Shown: positions 11,730 to 21,929, numbered from the stretch's first letter. The stretch: 64,000 bases of DNA from Brachycybe producta (GCA_036925085.1 JAUPFP010000085.1:177501-241500), one strand, 5' to 3'. The notes: generated from the letters alone by a model not told the origin. Made by a program: numbers and translations.

Positions 11730-12330
11730 AGAGAGAGAGAGAGAGAGAATGAGAGAGAGAGAGGGAATGAGAGAGAGAGAGAATGGGAAAAAGAGAGAAT
11801 GGGAGAAAGAGAGAATGGGAGAAAGAGAGAATGGGAGGGAATGAGAGAGAGAATGAGAGAGAGAGAATGAGAGAGAGAGAATGAGAGAGAGAATGAGAGA
11901 GAGAGAATGAGAGAGAGAGAATGGGAGAAAGAGAGAATGGGAGAAAGAGAGAATGGGAGAAAGAGAGAATGGGAGAAAGAGAGAATGGGAGAAAGAGAGA
12001 ATGGGAGAAAGAGAGAATGGGAGAAAGAGAGAATGGGAGAAAGAGAGAATGGGAGAAAGAGAGAATGGGAGAAAGAGAGAATGGGAGAAAGAGAGAATGG
12101 GAGAGAAAGAATGGGAGGAGAGAATGGGAGAAAGAGAGAATGGGAGAAAGAGAGAATGGGAGAGAGAGAATGGGAGAAAGAGAATGGGAGAAAGAGAGAA
12201 TGGGAGAAAGAGAGAATGGGAGAGAGAGAGAATGGGAGAGAGAGAGAATGGGAGAAAGAGAGAATGGGAGAAAGAGAGAATGGGAGAGAGAGAGAATGGG
12301 AGAGAGAGAATGGGAGAAAGAGAATGAGAG
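11625..12330. repeat. Polypurine minisatellite, GAGA to a 16-bp unit
   Basis: The left part is (GA)n with AATGAGAG interruptions. From about 11785 it becomes a 16-bp unit GAGAATGGGAGAAAGA repeated more than 25 times with occasional indels. Sixteen is not a multiple of 3, so each strand stays open in several frames with rotating Met-Gly-Glu-Arg-Glu or Ser-Leu-Pro peptides. The long apparent reading frames here are artefacts. The purine/pyrimidine strand asymmetry could support triplex DNA. Confidence 0.9.
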
Positions 12331-13310
12331 AGAAAAGTTTTTCGAACTTTTCAAGAAAAGAAGAAAGAGTCTTTCATTTATTTCTTCAGAAAGTGTTTGT
12401 CAACAAAGAGAAACAAATTAATGATGTGTACCTTCAATGAATATAGATAAGAGTTATGAATCTTTTTTTGGAGGAGGATTATCATAATGATAATGAATCC
12501 ATAAAAAAGTTGAACAAATGGTTTATTTGAATTAACATTTAGACCTTCTCCTACTTATTTTTCATTACATTTAGGCTTAAAAAAAGATGATCATTAGAAC
12601 TTATTTTATTATTCAAAAAGACTCATAAATATAACACACAAGTGTTTATTTTAGCTGGTTTTAAAGTGTAAACGGCTAGGGTTACTCGGATTTACTCCAC
12701 CAACCGTTGTACTCCTTTTGCTGTGGTAAAACAGTGTACACACTCGTACACGTATCAAAGCCAAATGTACTTTTTTTTTAAAAAATGACAAAATAAAATA
12801 AAATCATTAATTTATTATTTTATGTTTACTATTTACATACAAAAATCATTCTTGTACACTAACGAAAACGAGTTCTATTGATGAAAATTCTGTCCACCAA
12901 AAATCAGCAGTGCATTATGTAGAAATAAATGAAATTGTAAAGGAAACTAGAAAACCTATCCATAAACATAACACTAAAAGGAAATTTCCGCGTACCTTCT
13001 AGTTTTTTAAAAAAAAGTGAATAAAAATTGGAGCCCCTCAATCCAAAATACAACTTAAAATGGACAAATCGAAACTCGAAATAAATGTATTTTCTAAAAA
13101 AAAAACTAAAACAACTCTGTAGAAAAATGAATATAAGTTTAAACTAAACTAAAAAACCTATCTACAAAGATGACCCTAAAAAGGGAATTTTCGTGCACCT
13201 TCTAGTTTTTAAAAAGTAAACTAAAACTCTAGCCCCTCAATCCACCATACACACATGAGAAAATCGAAACACGAAATATTTTTCTAAAAATTAAACAGCC
13301 ATCATTGCCA
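12331..13310. other. AT-rich non-coding stretch with a local duplication
   Basis: CTTCTAGTTTTTAAAAA, AGCCCCTCAATCCA and a TCGAAA-CGAAAT block recur at about 12990-13100 and 13195-13290, giving an imperfect 200-bp direct duplication. No gene. Confidence 0.5.
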
Positions 13311-13314
13311 TGAC

Positions 13315-13439
13315 ATTTATAAGCTTTTATTTCAGTTGACATGACCATTGTCCATTTGTGTGGATTTGTACTTCTCCTATTTTAACCAACTGCTACATAA
13401 AGCTAGAGAGCTGAATGAAATGTTGTACATACTGCAGCT
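13315..13439. repeat. Dispersed repeat shared with 38378-38510
   Basis: AAGCTTTTATTTCAGTTGAC, CTCCTATTTTAACCAACT and TGTACATACTGCAGC occur in the same order at both sites. Class unknown. Confidence 0.6.
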
Positions 13440-14355
13440 TAGTGATGGGCGATTTCGACTCGATATATTGATATATCGATATTTTAAAATATCGAGTATC
13501 ATCGGTACTTTTTAAAATATCGAATATCGAATTTTTTTCCGCATGTTTTCTGCACTTTCCGTGTGTTTGTAAGTGTTTTCCGCACTTTTCCGTGTTTTTA
13601 AAGTGTTTTCCGTGTTTGTATTTGTTTTCTGCACGTTTCCGTGTTTGTAATTGTTTTCTGCACGTTTCCGTGTTCATAAGTGTTTTTCGTGGTCTTCCAT
13701 GTGTTTGTGTTTTCCGTGTTTCAAGTCATGGTCAGGTCAAGGTCAAATCACGGTCAGGTCAAGGTCAGGTCACAGTCAGGTCAAAGTCAAGTCATGGTCA
13801 AGGTCAAATCATGGTCAGGTCACGTCACGGTAGGTCAGTCAAGTCACGGTCAGGTCACGGTAGGTCAGTCAAGTCACGGTCAGGTCACGGTAGGTCAGTC
13901 AAGTCACGGTCAGGTCAAGGTCAAGTCACGGTCAGGTCAAAGTCAAGTCACGGTCAGGTCAAAGTCAAGTCACGGTCAGGTCAAAGTCAAGTCACGGTCA
14001 GGTCAAAGTCAAGTCACGGTCAGGTCAAAGTCAAGTCACGGTCAGGTCAAAGTCAAGTCACGGTCAGGTCAAAGTCAAGTCACGGTCAGGTCAAGTCACA
14101 GTATGGTCAGGGTAAGGTCAAGTCATGGTATGGTCAGGGTAAGGTCAAATCATGGCTATGGTCAGGGTAAGGTCAAGTCACAGTCATATCAAGGTCAAGT
14201 CACAGTATGGTCAGGGTAAGGTCAAGTTATGGTTAGATCAAGGTCAAGTCACGGTCAGGTCAAGTCACAGTATGGTCAGGGTAAGGTCAAGTTATGGTCA
14301 AGTCAAGGTCAAGTCATGGTCAGGTCAAGTCACGGTCAAGTCTTGGTCAGCTCAA
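13440..14355. repeat. hAT-like end followed by 29-, 30- and 22-bp minisatellites (AGGTCA-rich)
   Basis: TAGTGATGGGCGATTTCG, a hAT-type end, leads into ATATCGATATTTTAAAATAT palindromes. At about 13545-13720 lies a 29-bp unit containing CTGCACGTTTCCGTGTTTG, about six copies. From 13725 the sequence is almost entirely GGTCA/AGTCA words: a 30-bp unit three times (about 13820-13915), then a 22-bp unit GGTCAGGTCAAAGTCAAGTC+AC about seven times, then GGTCAGGGTAAGGTCAAGT variants. At least 25 AGGTCA hexamers lie on the plus strand, many as TCAAGGTCA. Open frames over it are repeat-driven. Confidence 0.85.
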
Positions 14356-14800
14356 GCAGGATAAGCAGCAATGCAGCCTGCAAAGCTTGAAAAATGACAT
14401 CAGATCTTCAGGTTTTTGCCTTCGCTAGAGAATAAAGCTAGCTTTAGAATGGTTCAACTTTATAAAGCTTAGCAATTCAAAGCATCAATCAGAAAATGGA
14501 TAAGCAAATAGGGTGAACAAGTCACACCATTTTTCTTCCAGAAGGGGAAGAGTTCTAATGCTTTATGTATCTCTTTTATAGGGTATAAAGGTTAGAAAAT
14601 ATCGTAAATCTTGCAAGACCACATATTTCTATAAACAAGCTAAGCTTTGGAGAGCTAATTTTTAGAAGCTTCAAAGCTTGCATATCTTAGCAAAGTTTGG
14701 AGTAGAAACCGACAGTAAAACTTCCAATGCTAAGAGAATACATAGCCAGTTGCAGGCTTCTCATTTAAATAAGCCAGCTTGTAATCTTTGAGTTTACAAA
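14356..14800. other. Non-coding spacer rich in AAGCTT
   Basis: AAGCTT/AAAGCTT words recur at irregular spacing. No gene or element end is recognised. Confidence 0.35.
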
Positions 14801-14802
14801 TA

Positions 14803-15350
14803 CAATTATATATATAATATCCCAGGTCTGTCCGTGTGTGTGTGGATGGGTGTCTTTCCTCTAACGCTGGACAAACACCTTTGTCAGAATTTATATAAAT
14901 TTGAATAAATGAACTGCTTTTTTTTTTCTCAAGGTCAACTATATGTTGCACCCTTCCCATCCAAGAACCCCATGATATTAAATTGGAAAGGGGAAAAGGT
15001 TTATAAAGTGTAGAGGGGGGGAGAGAGAAACGTGGAGGGAGAAAAAAGGGGAGGGGTGACTGAAATTGAAATGAAAGGAAAGGAGTAAAAAAGAAACAAA
15101 CGATGCACATGCGACACCAGAGAAAATGAAAAGCTCATTTTCTCTTTCAAATATAAAAAGGGGAGGGGATAATAGTAGCAAAATTAAACTACAGTTTATC
15201 ACGGGCAATTGTGCCCAGCATTAGAATTTTTTTGCTCCGCCCTTTTATGAACGTCATCAATTTCTAATTGGTTTGTTACTTGGTCTGATGTCATAAAAGG
15301 GCCGAGGAAAAGAGATTCTAATGCTGGGCACAATTGCCTGTGAATTTTGT
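14803..15350 (+). mobile_element. Helitron-related composite, copy with nested hAT MITE
   Basis: Starts in a short TATA tract, then CCCAGGTCTGTCCGTGTG, TTGTCAGAATTTATATAAAT and CTCAAGGTCAACTATATGT, matching the 19.43-kb copy. A purine-rich segment (GAGGGGGGGAGAGAGAAACG) follows, then AGCAAAATTAAACTA and the hAT MITE at 15201-15341. The terminal hairpin and CTAG are not present. The frame covering TCAAGGTCAACTATATGTTG is a decayed form of the helicase FSHGQLYVAL motif. Confidence 0.65.
15201..15341. mobile_element. hAT MITE (CAGGCAA family), copy 1
   Basis: Terminal inverted repeats of about 26 bp: GGCAATTGTGCCCAGCATTA at the left and its complement at the right. The interior has GCTCCGCCCTTTTATG and CTAATTGGTTTGTTACTTGG. 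Copies at 17422-17643 and 51609-51817 have 8-bp target duplications, which assigns the family to hAT. This copy sits inside a Helitron remnant. Confidence 0.75.
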
Positions 15351-16100
15351 AGTAGTAATAGTATGATAGATAGATATTTATTCAAATGAAACTACCTTCA
15401 TGTTCCAAGTACATTTCAAACTTTATTACCTGAAGTATCATTACATTTGTAATAATTCATCCATAATTATCATCTCCAATATCATATTTTATTTATTATT
15501 ATATTAAAAGTAATCTTCAGAAAAGATAAAAGTCGATTCCAATTATTCAGAGGAAAAATAAGTTGTACAAATCAAATGTCAAATAAAGAACAATTCTTTT
15601 TCTCAAAAAGGAATGGAAACATTCTAAAAAAAATATACATAAGACGATTTTTTAAACAACGATGATAAATATATATTCAAAGTCATCGTATTTCCATTTT
15701 TTTTTTATAAAAAAAAACATTTTCAAAAGCTAATTAAAAGTTGAAAAGAAAAGAGTATTTTTTTGGGAGGGGGAAATTCCATTTTCTACTGAAAAATAAA
15801 AAGGAAAAAACTCCTTTTGCCTGTCACAAAATCTCTTTTGCTCTTATAACCAATGACTCAACTTATTCTTTTTTTTATTTAAACGCAAATCCAATCTTAA
15901 ATTTCTATATGTTTGCATATAGTGTATACAGTATGTCTCAAACCCAATGTCCCAATTCGCTGTAGTATAAAAAAGTATGCGCGCAGCTAAATCGTTTAAA
16001 ATGAAATATTTGAAGAAAAAAAAAACAACAACTGTAAATGCCACAAATTCGAAACTTCGGTTCATTGTCAGAAACATGTCAAAAATAATAATATAAACGT
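15351..16100. other. AT-rich non-coding stretch
   Basis: No recognisable gene or repeat family. Confidence 0.35.
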
Positions 16101-16106
16101 TACTGC

Positions 16107-16542
16107 TGTAACACCCTGTAAATCGTGATCCCGCCAAAACCATAGCCTGGGGGGTAAACAACTCTCAACCGTCCCTCCCTCCTCTCTGACTCACCTTTCT
16201 GACTCATGCCCAAGTGGCGGATTGATACATAAAGGACCATGGTCACTTGGACCTGGTTACACCTCGCAGGTGTACACAGGTCCAAGGTATAAAAGGACCA
16301 TGTTCCTCTTTGTTCCTCAGTTCTTTCCTTTGCCTGTTTTTGCGATACATTCCAAATCAATGGGCCTGAGGATTTCCAGTTAGTATTTTACTATTCACCC
16401 TTGTATCTGTACTTCTTACAAGGAATGAATAAAAGTGTTGTAATAAGAAGTAGCGTTGTCTCTATGTTTATGTAAATAACTTCTCTTCAGAGGCCGGAGG
16501 TTTCATAGGGCAGGAGCTATACGATTCTCAGCAGCTACAACA
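16107..16542 (+). mobile_element. LTR of a retrotransposon (LTR type 2)
   Basis: A 436-bp block starts TGTAACACCCTG and ends GCAGCTACAACA, giving TG...CA ends. It holds a TATA box in AAGGTATAAAAGGACC (about 16280) and a poly(A) signal in GAATGAATAAAAG (about 16425), at plausible U3-R-U5 positions, which gives the plus orientation. A fragment occurs at 6388-6475. Flanking 5-mers (ACTGC and TCTTC) do not match, so this is probably not a simple solo LTR; internal sequence may follow. Confidence 0.65.
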
Positions 16543-16802
16543 TCTTCTCTAGTCGGAATACCGATGGAGAAGATGTATATCAGCATCAACCGGAAGAGAG
16601 AGAGATGGCCGCCACTCTCCTGCATCGATTTCACCCCCATGCAGAAGAGTGACTACAATCTATCTCCATCCAGCTCTCTCTACAGCTCGGATCTTCTCTG
16701 TGCAGGTGTCATACTGCTCAGAGAAGAAACGAAAAGTAGAAAATGTCATCTAAAGGTTGGTAATAAAATATTGGTTGATGTCAAAAGCTCACACTGCTCT
16801 TA
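16543..16802 (+). other. Possible internal leader of the type 2 LTR element
   Basis: Moderately GC-rich sequence, unlike the AT-rich surroundings, continues after the LTR, with an open 79-codon frame at 16564-16803 that I cannot assign to gag or any other family. No primer binding site is recognised. It could be the start of a truncated internal region or unrelated DNA. Confidence 0.3.
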
Positions 16803-16889
16803 ATAGTTTTTAAAAGTTTAATTAAGATATTGTATTTAATCATCTACTAATTTATTTCATTTTTGTATAACAACACTTATTAATCAATC

Positions 16890-17190
16890 AACCCTTCCAG
16901 TTTTTCGTCGTGACGAAAAAAACTGGAAGGGTTGATCAATCATTTAAGGCTATCAACATGTTGATATCTTTTAAAATAAGCGTTTTATGTGAGTTTAAAA
17001 ATGACCCAACTTTAAGGAAGCAATAACTTTGAATTTTCTCTATAAAAAGTTTATTTTGAAAAATTCCTACATGAAAATACCCTTAAGTGATTGGAGCTAC
17101 CCTTCTAGTTTCTAAAACATTTTTTTAGTTTTTCTAAAAGACGAAATAATCAAGACTTCGAAAATCGACTTTGACCATCTTAAGAACATG
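16890..17190. mobile_element. FB family, copy 3, starting with a perfect hairpin
   Basis: CCTTCCAGTTTTT, a loop around CGTCGTGACG, and AAAAAAACTGGAAGG make a perfect hairpin at 16894-16931. This leads into AACTGGAAGGGTTGATCAAT and GTTGATATCTTTTAAAATAA. The right arm has ACATGAAAATACCCTTAAGT and CTACCCTTCTAGTTTCTAAA. Confidence 0.7.
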
Positions 17191-17413
17191 AAAAAATATA
17201 ATTGCCTTCATAATTTAATATCTGAACACACTGAAATACTAAACCAATATTTTGTTACACTAACTCGACTATATTCTTATACAAAGTTAATATAATGTAT
17301 TTGAAGATAAACTCAATATATACAACATATGAAGATTTACTAAGTAGGTCTACGTTGAACTCGTAAACCCGTCGTGCAACTTGCACAAAAGGAAAAGGGA
17401 CTAAAACTAGCCA
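17191..17413. other. AT-rich spacer
   Basis: Nothing recognisable. Confidence 0.3.
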
Positions 17414-17421
17414 TATTCAAG

Positions 17422-17643
17422 ACAGGCAAGTGTAGCCAGCATTAGCTTTTCGTTTGCCCCGCCCTTTATGAGCGTCAGACCAAATATCAACCAATTAGAA
17501 ACTGAAAAGGGCGGGGCATGTGACATCAGACCAAATAACAAACCAATTAAGAAATTGATGACGCTCATCAAAGGGCGGAGCAAACAAAAAGCTAGTGCTG
17601 GCTACACTTGTCTGTTATGCTAGAGCTGGCTACACTTGCCTGT
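17422..17643. mobile_element. hAT MITE (CAGGCAA family), copy 2, with exact 8-bp target duplication
   Basis: Starts ACAGGCAAGTGTAGCCAGC and ends GCTGGCTACACTTGCCTGT. TATTCAAG lies directly before (17414-17421) and directly after (17644-17651), an exact 8-bp duplication diagnostic for hAT-type insertion. The right end is doubled: an extra copy of GCTGGCTACACTTG lies at about 17598-17612. The interior carries two GGGCGGGGC/GGGCGGAGC blocks and CCAATTAGAAACTG inverted pairs. Confidence 0.85.
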
Positions 17644-17716
17644 TATTCAAGCACTTCTATAAAAACCGCACAAATGTAAACGTGTCTTTTCCTAGTTGGT
17701 AAACTCGTGTACTAAC

Positions 17717-18180
17717 ACAGTGGTTCCCCAAAGTGAGGTATGCGTACCCCAGGGGGTATGCCAATACAATTTAATATTTTTGTGTATTTTTTTTTCTTAT
17801 GACAAGTTTTATATTGACAGAAAAAATAATAAGAAAAAAAATAAGAAAATTAATTAAAGAATAACAAATATTAACTCGTATTTTAAAATTACATTAAATA
17901 GACGAGGAAATGGTAGCCGCGATACTTTCGCATACAAATAGAGGGGCAGCCATCAACGCTTACTATTAAACTAGCCGCAGACTTGTACCATGTGAGGCGG
18001 GACATAGCCTCCTTATCTTAAGGGTAAAGTTATCCTAAGTATATGGTTACCCTTAGAATAAGGAGGATATGGGTGGGACAATTCCTTATTTGGGGGCGGG
18101 GCTATTTACTTTTTCTGTCTTAGGGGGTATACGATCAAAACAGTTACATAGGATCTACCAGACTCATGGCGTCAAGGGCA
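17717..18180. mobile_element. Decayed hAT-Charlie-like element
   Basis: The left end CAGTGGTTCCCCAAAGTGAG followed by GTACCCCAGGGGGTATGCC is the classic hAT/Charlie terminal signature. The matching right end is not found; a GGGGGTATACG stretch near 18123 may be its inner part. The interior is non-coding and contains the nested hairpin at 18004-18070. Confidence 0.6.
18004..18070. repeat. Small palindromic MITE-like hairpin
   Basis: CCTCCTTATCTTAAGGGTAA and TTACCCTTAGAATAAGGAGG form near-perfect 24-bp arms with a loop of about 18 bp. Confidence 0.6.
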
Positions 18181-18222
18181 TCAAATATAAATAGGCTCAA
18201 TTGTGATACATAGATGCACAGG

Positions 18223-18705
18223 TAGTGATGGGCAACTTCGTGAAATTTATCGTGTTGAAATATTTCATGAAATTTATGAAAACGTGACATATAGACGTGA
18301 CATATATATTGAAAAAGTTAAAAATTAATTGAAATCCATGAAATAAAACAAGATAATTGCATCAGTTTACCTTAACTTTATATACTAATAGTATAAAAAT
18401 CAAATAATGAGACTAATAATTTTTAGCATAATTAAGACATAGTGTTTAAACATTAAAAAAATTCCATTGGAGAAAATGAAACAGATTCCAAAAACTTTGA
18501 ACAAAAAATTGACACAAAAATGACACAAATGGTAAAATTAAACATGTTTAAAATACTCCTATGAACCAATTTCGTGTATGGTTTCAGTACTTGGAAACAA
18601 GTTTTTAAAATTAATTTCACATTTTTTAAAAAATATTTCAAACTCATGTTATGTAAAATATTTCAATGAAATGAAATATTTCACATATATTTTACACGAA
18701 ATATT
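18223..18705. mobile_element. hAT-like TAGTGATGGGC family, copy 2
   Basis: Left end TAGTGATGGGCAACTTCG. The interior follows 1632-2107 closely, including CATGAAATAAAACAAGATA, AAACATGTTTAAAATACTC and ATGGTTTCAGTA. The right end is lost where it abuts the 3' repeats of the LINE at 18716, so the two share a junction. Confidence 0.65.
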
Positions 18706-18715
18706 TCGATTTCAA

Positions 18716-19187
18716 ATTACAATTACAATTACAATTAGTACTCTGCTAGCAGCCAAATAGGCCTATGGCAGAGAAACATAAAAGTCCACATGAAGCATTA
18801 AGCATTGTCAAGCACATATACATGCACATATAATGTATAAAAACAAAATGAATATACAAATGTCAATCCCGCAAAACAAAATTATCCCCATTAACCACTT
18901 CATCAGGAAGAGAGTTCCATTGTATTATAACTCTAGGAAAAAAAAACCAATAATATGAATCTGTCCTAGCAAAAATCTCCCTAATTTTCTTCGAGTGGTC
19001 AGCCCTGTCCATGTATAGTGGCTTTATGAATATCACTGGACTGTGGTTTAGGACAATCACCACGTGTAATTTTTCCAAACAATTTCAAACTTAACTCAGC
19101 TCTGCGATGTGCCAAACTATGCCATTGTAGCACTGACAGCATCTCAGTGACACTATCTGTAAAATTGTGCCTCTGATCACTATGCAC
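18716..19187 (-). mobile_element. Non-LTR retrotransposon (LINE) 3' end, minus orientation
   Basis: On the minus strand a frame reads SVTEMLSVLQWHSLAHRRAE, LKLFGKITRGDCP, RADHSKKIREIFARTDSYYW and FPRVIIQWNSLPDEVVNGDN. This is the conserved C-terminus after the reverse transcriptase in CR1/L2/Jockey-like elements. A stop and short 3' UTR follow, ending in tandem TAATTG repeats (18716-18737). The 5' truncation is typical of LINE insertion. Small frame breaks indicate decay. Confidence 0.75.
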
Positions 19188-19194
19188 ATGACTT

Positions 19195-19420
19195 CATGTT
19201 GATATCTGTCAAAAGAATATTTTTATTGATAAGAATTAAAAAAAATATCGTCTGCTTAACCGTGTTTTTTCAATTTCAAACTTGCATAAAAAGCTAATTT
19301 TAAAACATATCAACATGAAAACTGCTGGTACCTTTAAGTGAATGAGGTACCTTTCGACAGTTTTTGCACCAGAAAGACGAGATTATTCAAGAGTTTGAAC
19401 AGGCCTTTTCACTTTAAAAC
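19195..19420. mobile_element. FB family, copy 4
   Basis: TGTTGATATCTGTCAAAAGA, TATCGTCTGCTTAAC and ATCAACATGAAAACTG are preserved, ending in GGCCTTTTCACTTTAAAACC, the consensus outer end. The left outer part is missing where it meets the LINE. Confidence 0.65.
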
Positions 19421-19424
19421 CATT

Positions 19425-19757
19425 ATTATATATATATTATGCCAGGTCTGTGTGGGTCTGTCTGTGATAACGCTGTACAAACCTTGAAGCACGTCGGAAT
19501 TTATATAAATTTGAATAAATGAACGGCTTTTTTCTCAAGGTCAACTATATGTTGCACCCTTCCCATCCAAGAACCCCATGATATTAAATTGGAGAGGGGG
19601 GAAAAGGTTGGAAAGTGTAGAAGGGGGAGGAAAGAGAGAAACGTCGAGGGGGTGACTGAAATTGAAATGAAAGGAGTAAAAAAGGAACAAACGACGCGCA
19701 TGCGCACAATTGCCTGTGAATTTTGCTCCAGTCATTTCTGACGGGTTACCCCACTAG
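19425..19757 (+). mobile_element. Helitron-related element with CTAG 3' end, copy 2
   Basis: TATA tract, GCCAGGTCTGTGTGGGTC, TCAAGGTCAACTATATGTTG, a purine-rich block and TTGCCTGTGAATTTTGC (one end of the CAGGCAA hAT MITE). It ends TGACGGGTTACCCCACTAG followed by T. The left arm of the terminal hairpin has mutated (CCAGTCATTTCTGACGGG). Confidence 0.7.
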
Positions 19758-20027
19758 TAATATATATTAAGCTTTGTCTGTCTGTGTATAACGCTGTACA
19801 AACAAGGACAAAAGCGTTTAAGCACGTCAGAATTTATTTCAATTTAAATGAACCGGTTTTTTCTCATGGTCAACTTTATGTTGAGCTCTCCCGATCCAAG
19901 AACCCAAACAATATTAAAGCGCTTATAAAAAATGCAAAGGGTCAAGGCAAGTTACTACATGACAACGGGATATTCACACAAAATTAAACTAGATGCTCCC
20001 GTCATTTATGACGGGTTACCCCACTAG
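19758..20027 (+). mobile_element. Helitron 3'-terminal element with helicase-derived frame, copy 3
   Basis: This copy abuts the previous CTAG. It starts in a TATA stretch, then AGCTTTGTCTGTCTGTGTAT. A frame at 19784-19987 reads FKHVRIYFNLNEPVFSHGQL then YVELSRSKNPNNIK. FSHGQLYVALSR is the conserved C-terminal motif of the Pif1-like helicase in Helitron RepHel proteins. The 3' end has CCCGTCATTTATGACGGG (8-bp arms, 19998-20015), 12 bp, then CTAG followed by host T. These are the three hallmarks of a Helitron terminus: helicase, subterminal hairpin and CTRR|T. Confidence 0.85.
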
Positions 20028-20860
20028 TTTTAAATATATTAGGATTAAACAAGAATATATTGATAATATTAACTTCAATTTTAAACGATTTAGCTACACC
20101 ACTCCATACTTTGGTAATAGATATATTGTGGCTATGGTTCTGAGACATACTGTATAAGCCTTTATTTTATTTAAAAAAATAAGACATTGCCTGCATTAAT
20201 ACGTAATATCTTATCCCGTTTGGTATATTTTTTGTGTAGTTGTTGACTCATATATCATTTGCTCTTTAAAAATGCAGCTATTTTTTTTCAAGAACGATGA
20301 AATAAGAACAACATAAATTATTCAACAATATTCATTGCAAAGAAACAAAAAAAAATGTTTTTAAGTTACTTAAGACATAATCTCCTAGGTTCCTTTAATG
20401 CATTTTTATGTTATCACTGAAGTGTAAAATACGTTATTTTGCAAATTGACTAGACACTCTGCAAAACCACTGATTCATTAGTAAATTTGAAATATTTTTA
20501 AACTTCGTAATACCTAGTACACACACCTGCTAATTTAAATGCATTTAAATAACAAACGTGTTCTACAGAGGAGCCCTGTGTGAAGGGCAAACAAACAATA
20601 TGTCGAATTCAATTTATTCAGTTAATAATCTGAAAATATTGAGTTAATACTTTAATATAAACTATTGACAAAATATTGATTTAGTATTTCAAATTAAAAT
20701 ATTAATAATAAAGTCAATTTTATTTGGTTTCATGTCCTTAACTGGATTCCGTATAATTCATCTAATCACATTTAATTTGAATTCATTTAACTCGTGTGTA
20801 CAATTTATAAGCGAAAACGTAAAAATAAAATTCGAGTTGTTTCTGCGTTTCAGAAGCAAC
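20028..20860. other. AT-rich non-coding stretch
   Basis: No gene or recognised repeat. Confidence 0.35.
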
Positions 20861-20864
20861 ATTA

Positions 20865-21065
20865 AATTGGGTTTTAAAGTGTTAATTAATGCCCTTTGAA
20901 CTCTGATTATTCTATCTTTCGGATGCTAAACTTAAAAACAACACACGTTTTTCCTTTCTTTAGAAACTAGAAGGGTTGAGCAACGACTTGAGGGTATTTT
21001 TTATGTTGTTATCTTTTAAAATAAGCGTTTTATTTTATGTGAGTATGAAAATGACTCAACTGGGC
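20865..21065. mobile_element. FB family, copy 5 (left arm)
   Basis: GGGTTTTAAAGTGTTAATTA, CTCTGATTATTCTATCTTTC, AGAAACTAGAAGGGTTGAGC and CTTTTAAAATAAGCG match the left arm. The right arm is missing, so this is truncated. Confidence 0.6.
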
Positions 21066-21929
21066 ATTTTTCAGTAATTAGTAATTCAGCACATTACTTA
21101 TTAAACCATTTTTTTGTTAGAAATCTAATTATTCTTACAGTAATACTTTTTCTAATTACTTCCCAATTTTTTTTTGTGAAATGCCTGATGAATAATCAAT
21201 GATTATTTGATCACTCATTGATATGATTTGGACTCCTCTGAAGTTAAAGATCTTTCTCTCTGCCCATTACCAAACAATCTATAACAAAAAAAGACTCATT
21301 TATTTGAGTAGCCTAGAGTCTTCCCATGTCTTTTAGCCATTCTACTCTTTAAAAAATTAAACTTCAAACATTAGTTATGACAAAGCAAATTCAAAAACGT
21401 ATTTTGCACGTAAACACGAAGAACTCTTAAAGTCTTTGTTTGGGTGCAACACGTTCACAACTTCACAAATAAAGGCTGCAAGACAAGAATGTCTTCATTT
21501 CCATGGTGCGATTCAAAAGTTAGGCAAATTCAAGAATGCCGGGCGCCGCATTGAGGTTTTTCTATAGCTGCTAATAATAACAATGCAACTTCGAAAATCC
21601 ATTGCATGTCAAATGATAAGAGATTAATTTTGAAAAGTAATTAAAGAGTTGTTGTATTTAATTTATTTTTAAACTATCGTGATTGTAATTATTTTTTTTT
21701 ACTGATGTAATTTATAATTGTAATTCATTGCTTTTAAGAATAATTTGTATAACCGTGTTTGGTAATGTGCTCGGATGAATTTAACCTAATCTAAACCAAT
21801 GTGGGAGGCTCATTTAATTAATTCAATAAGTAAACATAAGTTGAAAAAAAAATAGTAAAGACAAACTAAAAAGAAAAATATATTTTTAAAAAAGGCTATA
21901 ATTGTTCGAGTCTTAGACATTTTTTTTTC
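21066..21929. other. AT-rich non-coding stretch
   Basis: AATGTCTTCATTTCCATGG and nearby words at 21487-21545 resemble 31518-31575, so a small dispersed repeat is present. No gene. Confidence 0.35.

Noticed and set aside
11548..12440. Long open frames (up to 268 codons) rich in Ser-Leu-Pro or Met-Gly-Glu-Arg
   Set aside because: They are translations of the GA-rich 16-bp minisatellite; all frames give the same rotating peptides.
13592..14364. Frames of 70-192 codons rich in SRSGQ/HGQVKV
   Set aside because: They read the GGTCA minisatellite; codon content follows the repeat, and no start context or domain is seen.
16564..16803. Considered as gag of an LTR retrotransposon
   Set aside because: No zinc knuckle, no capsid-like motif and no primer binding site were found; kept only as unassigned internal sequence.
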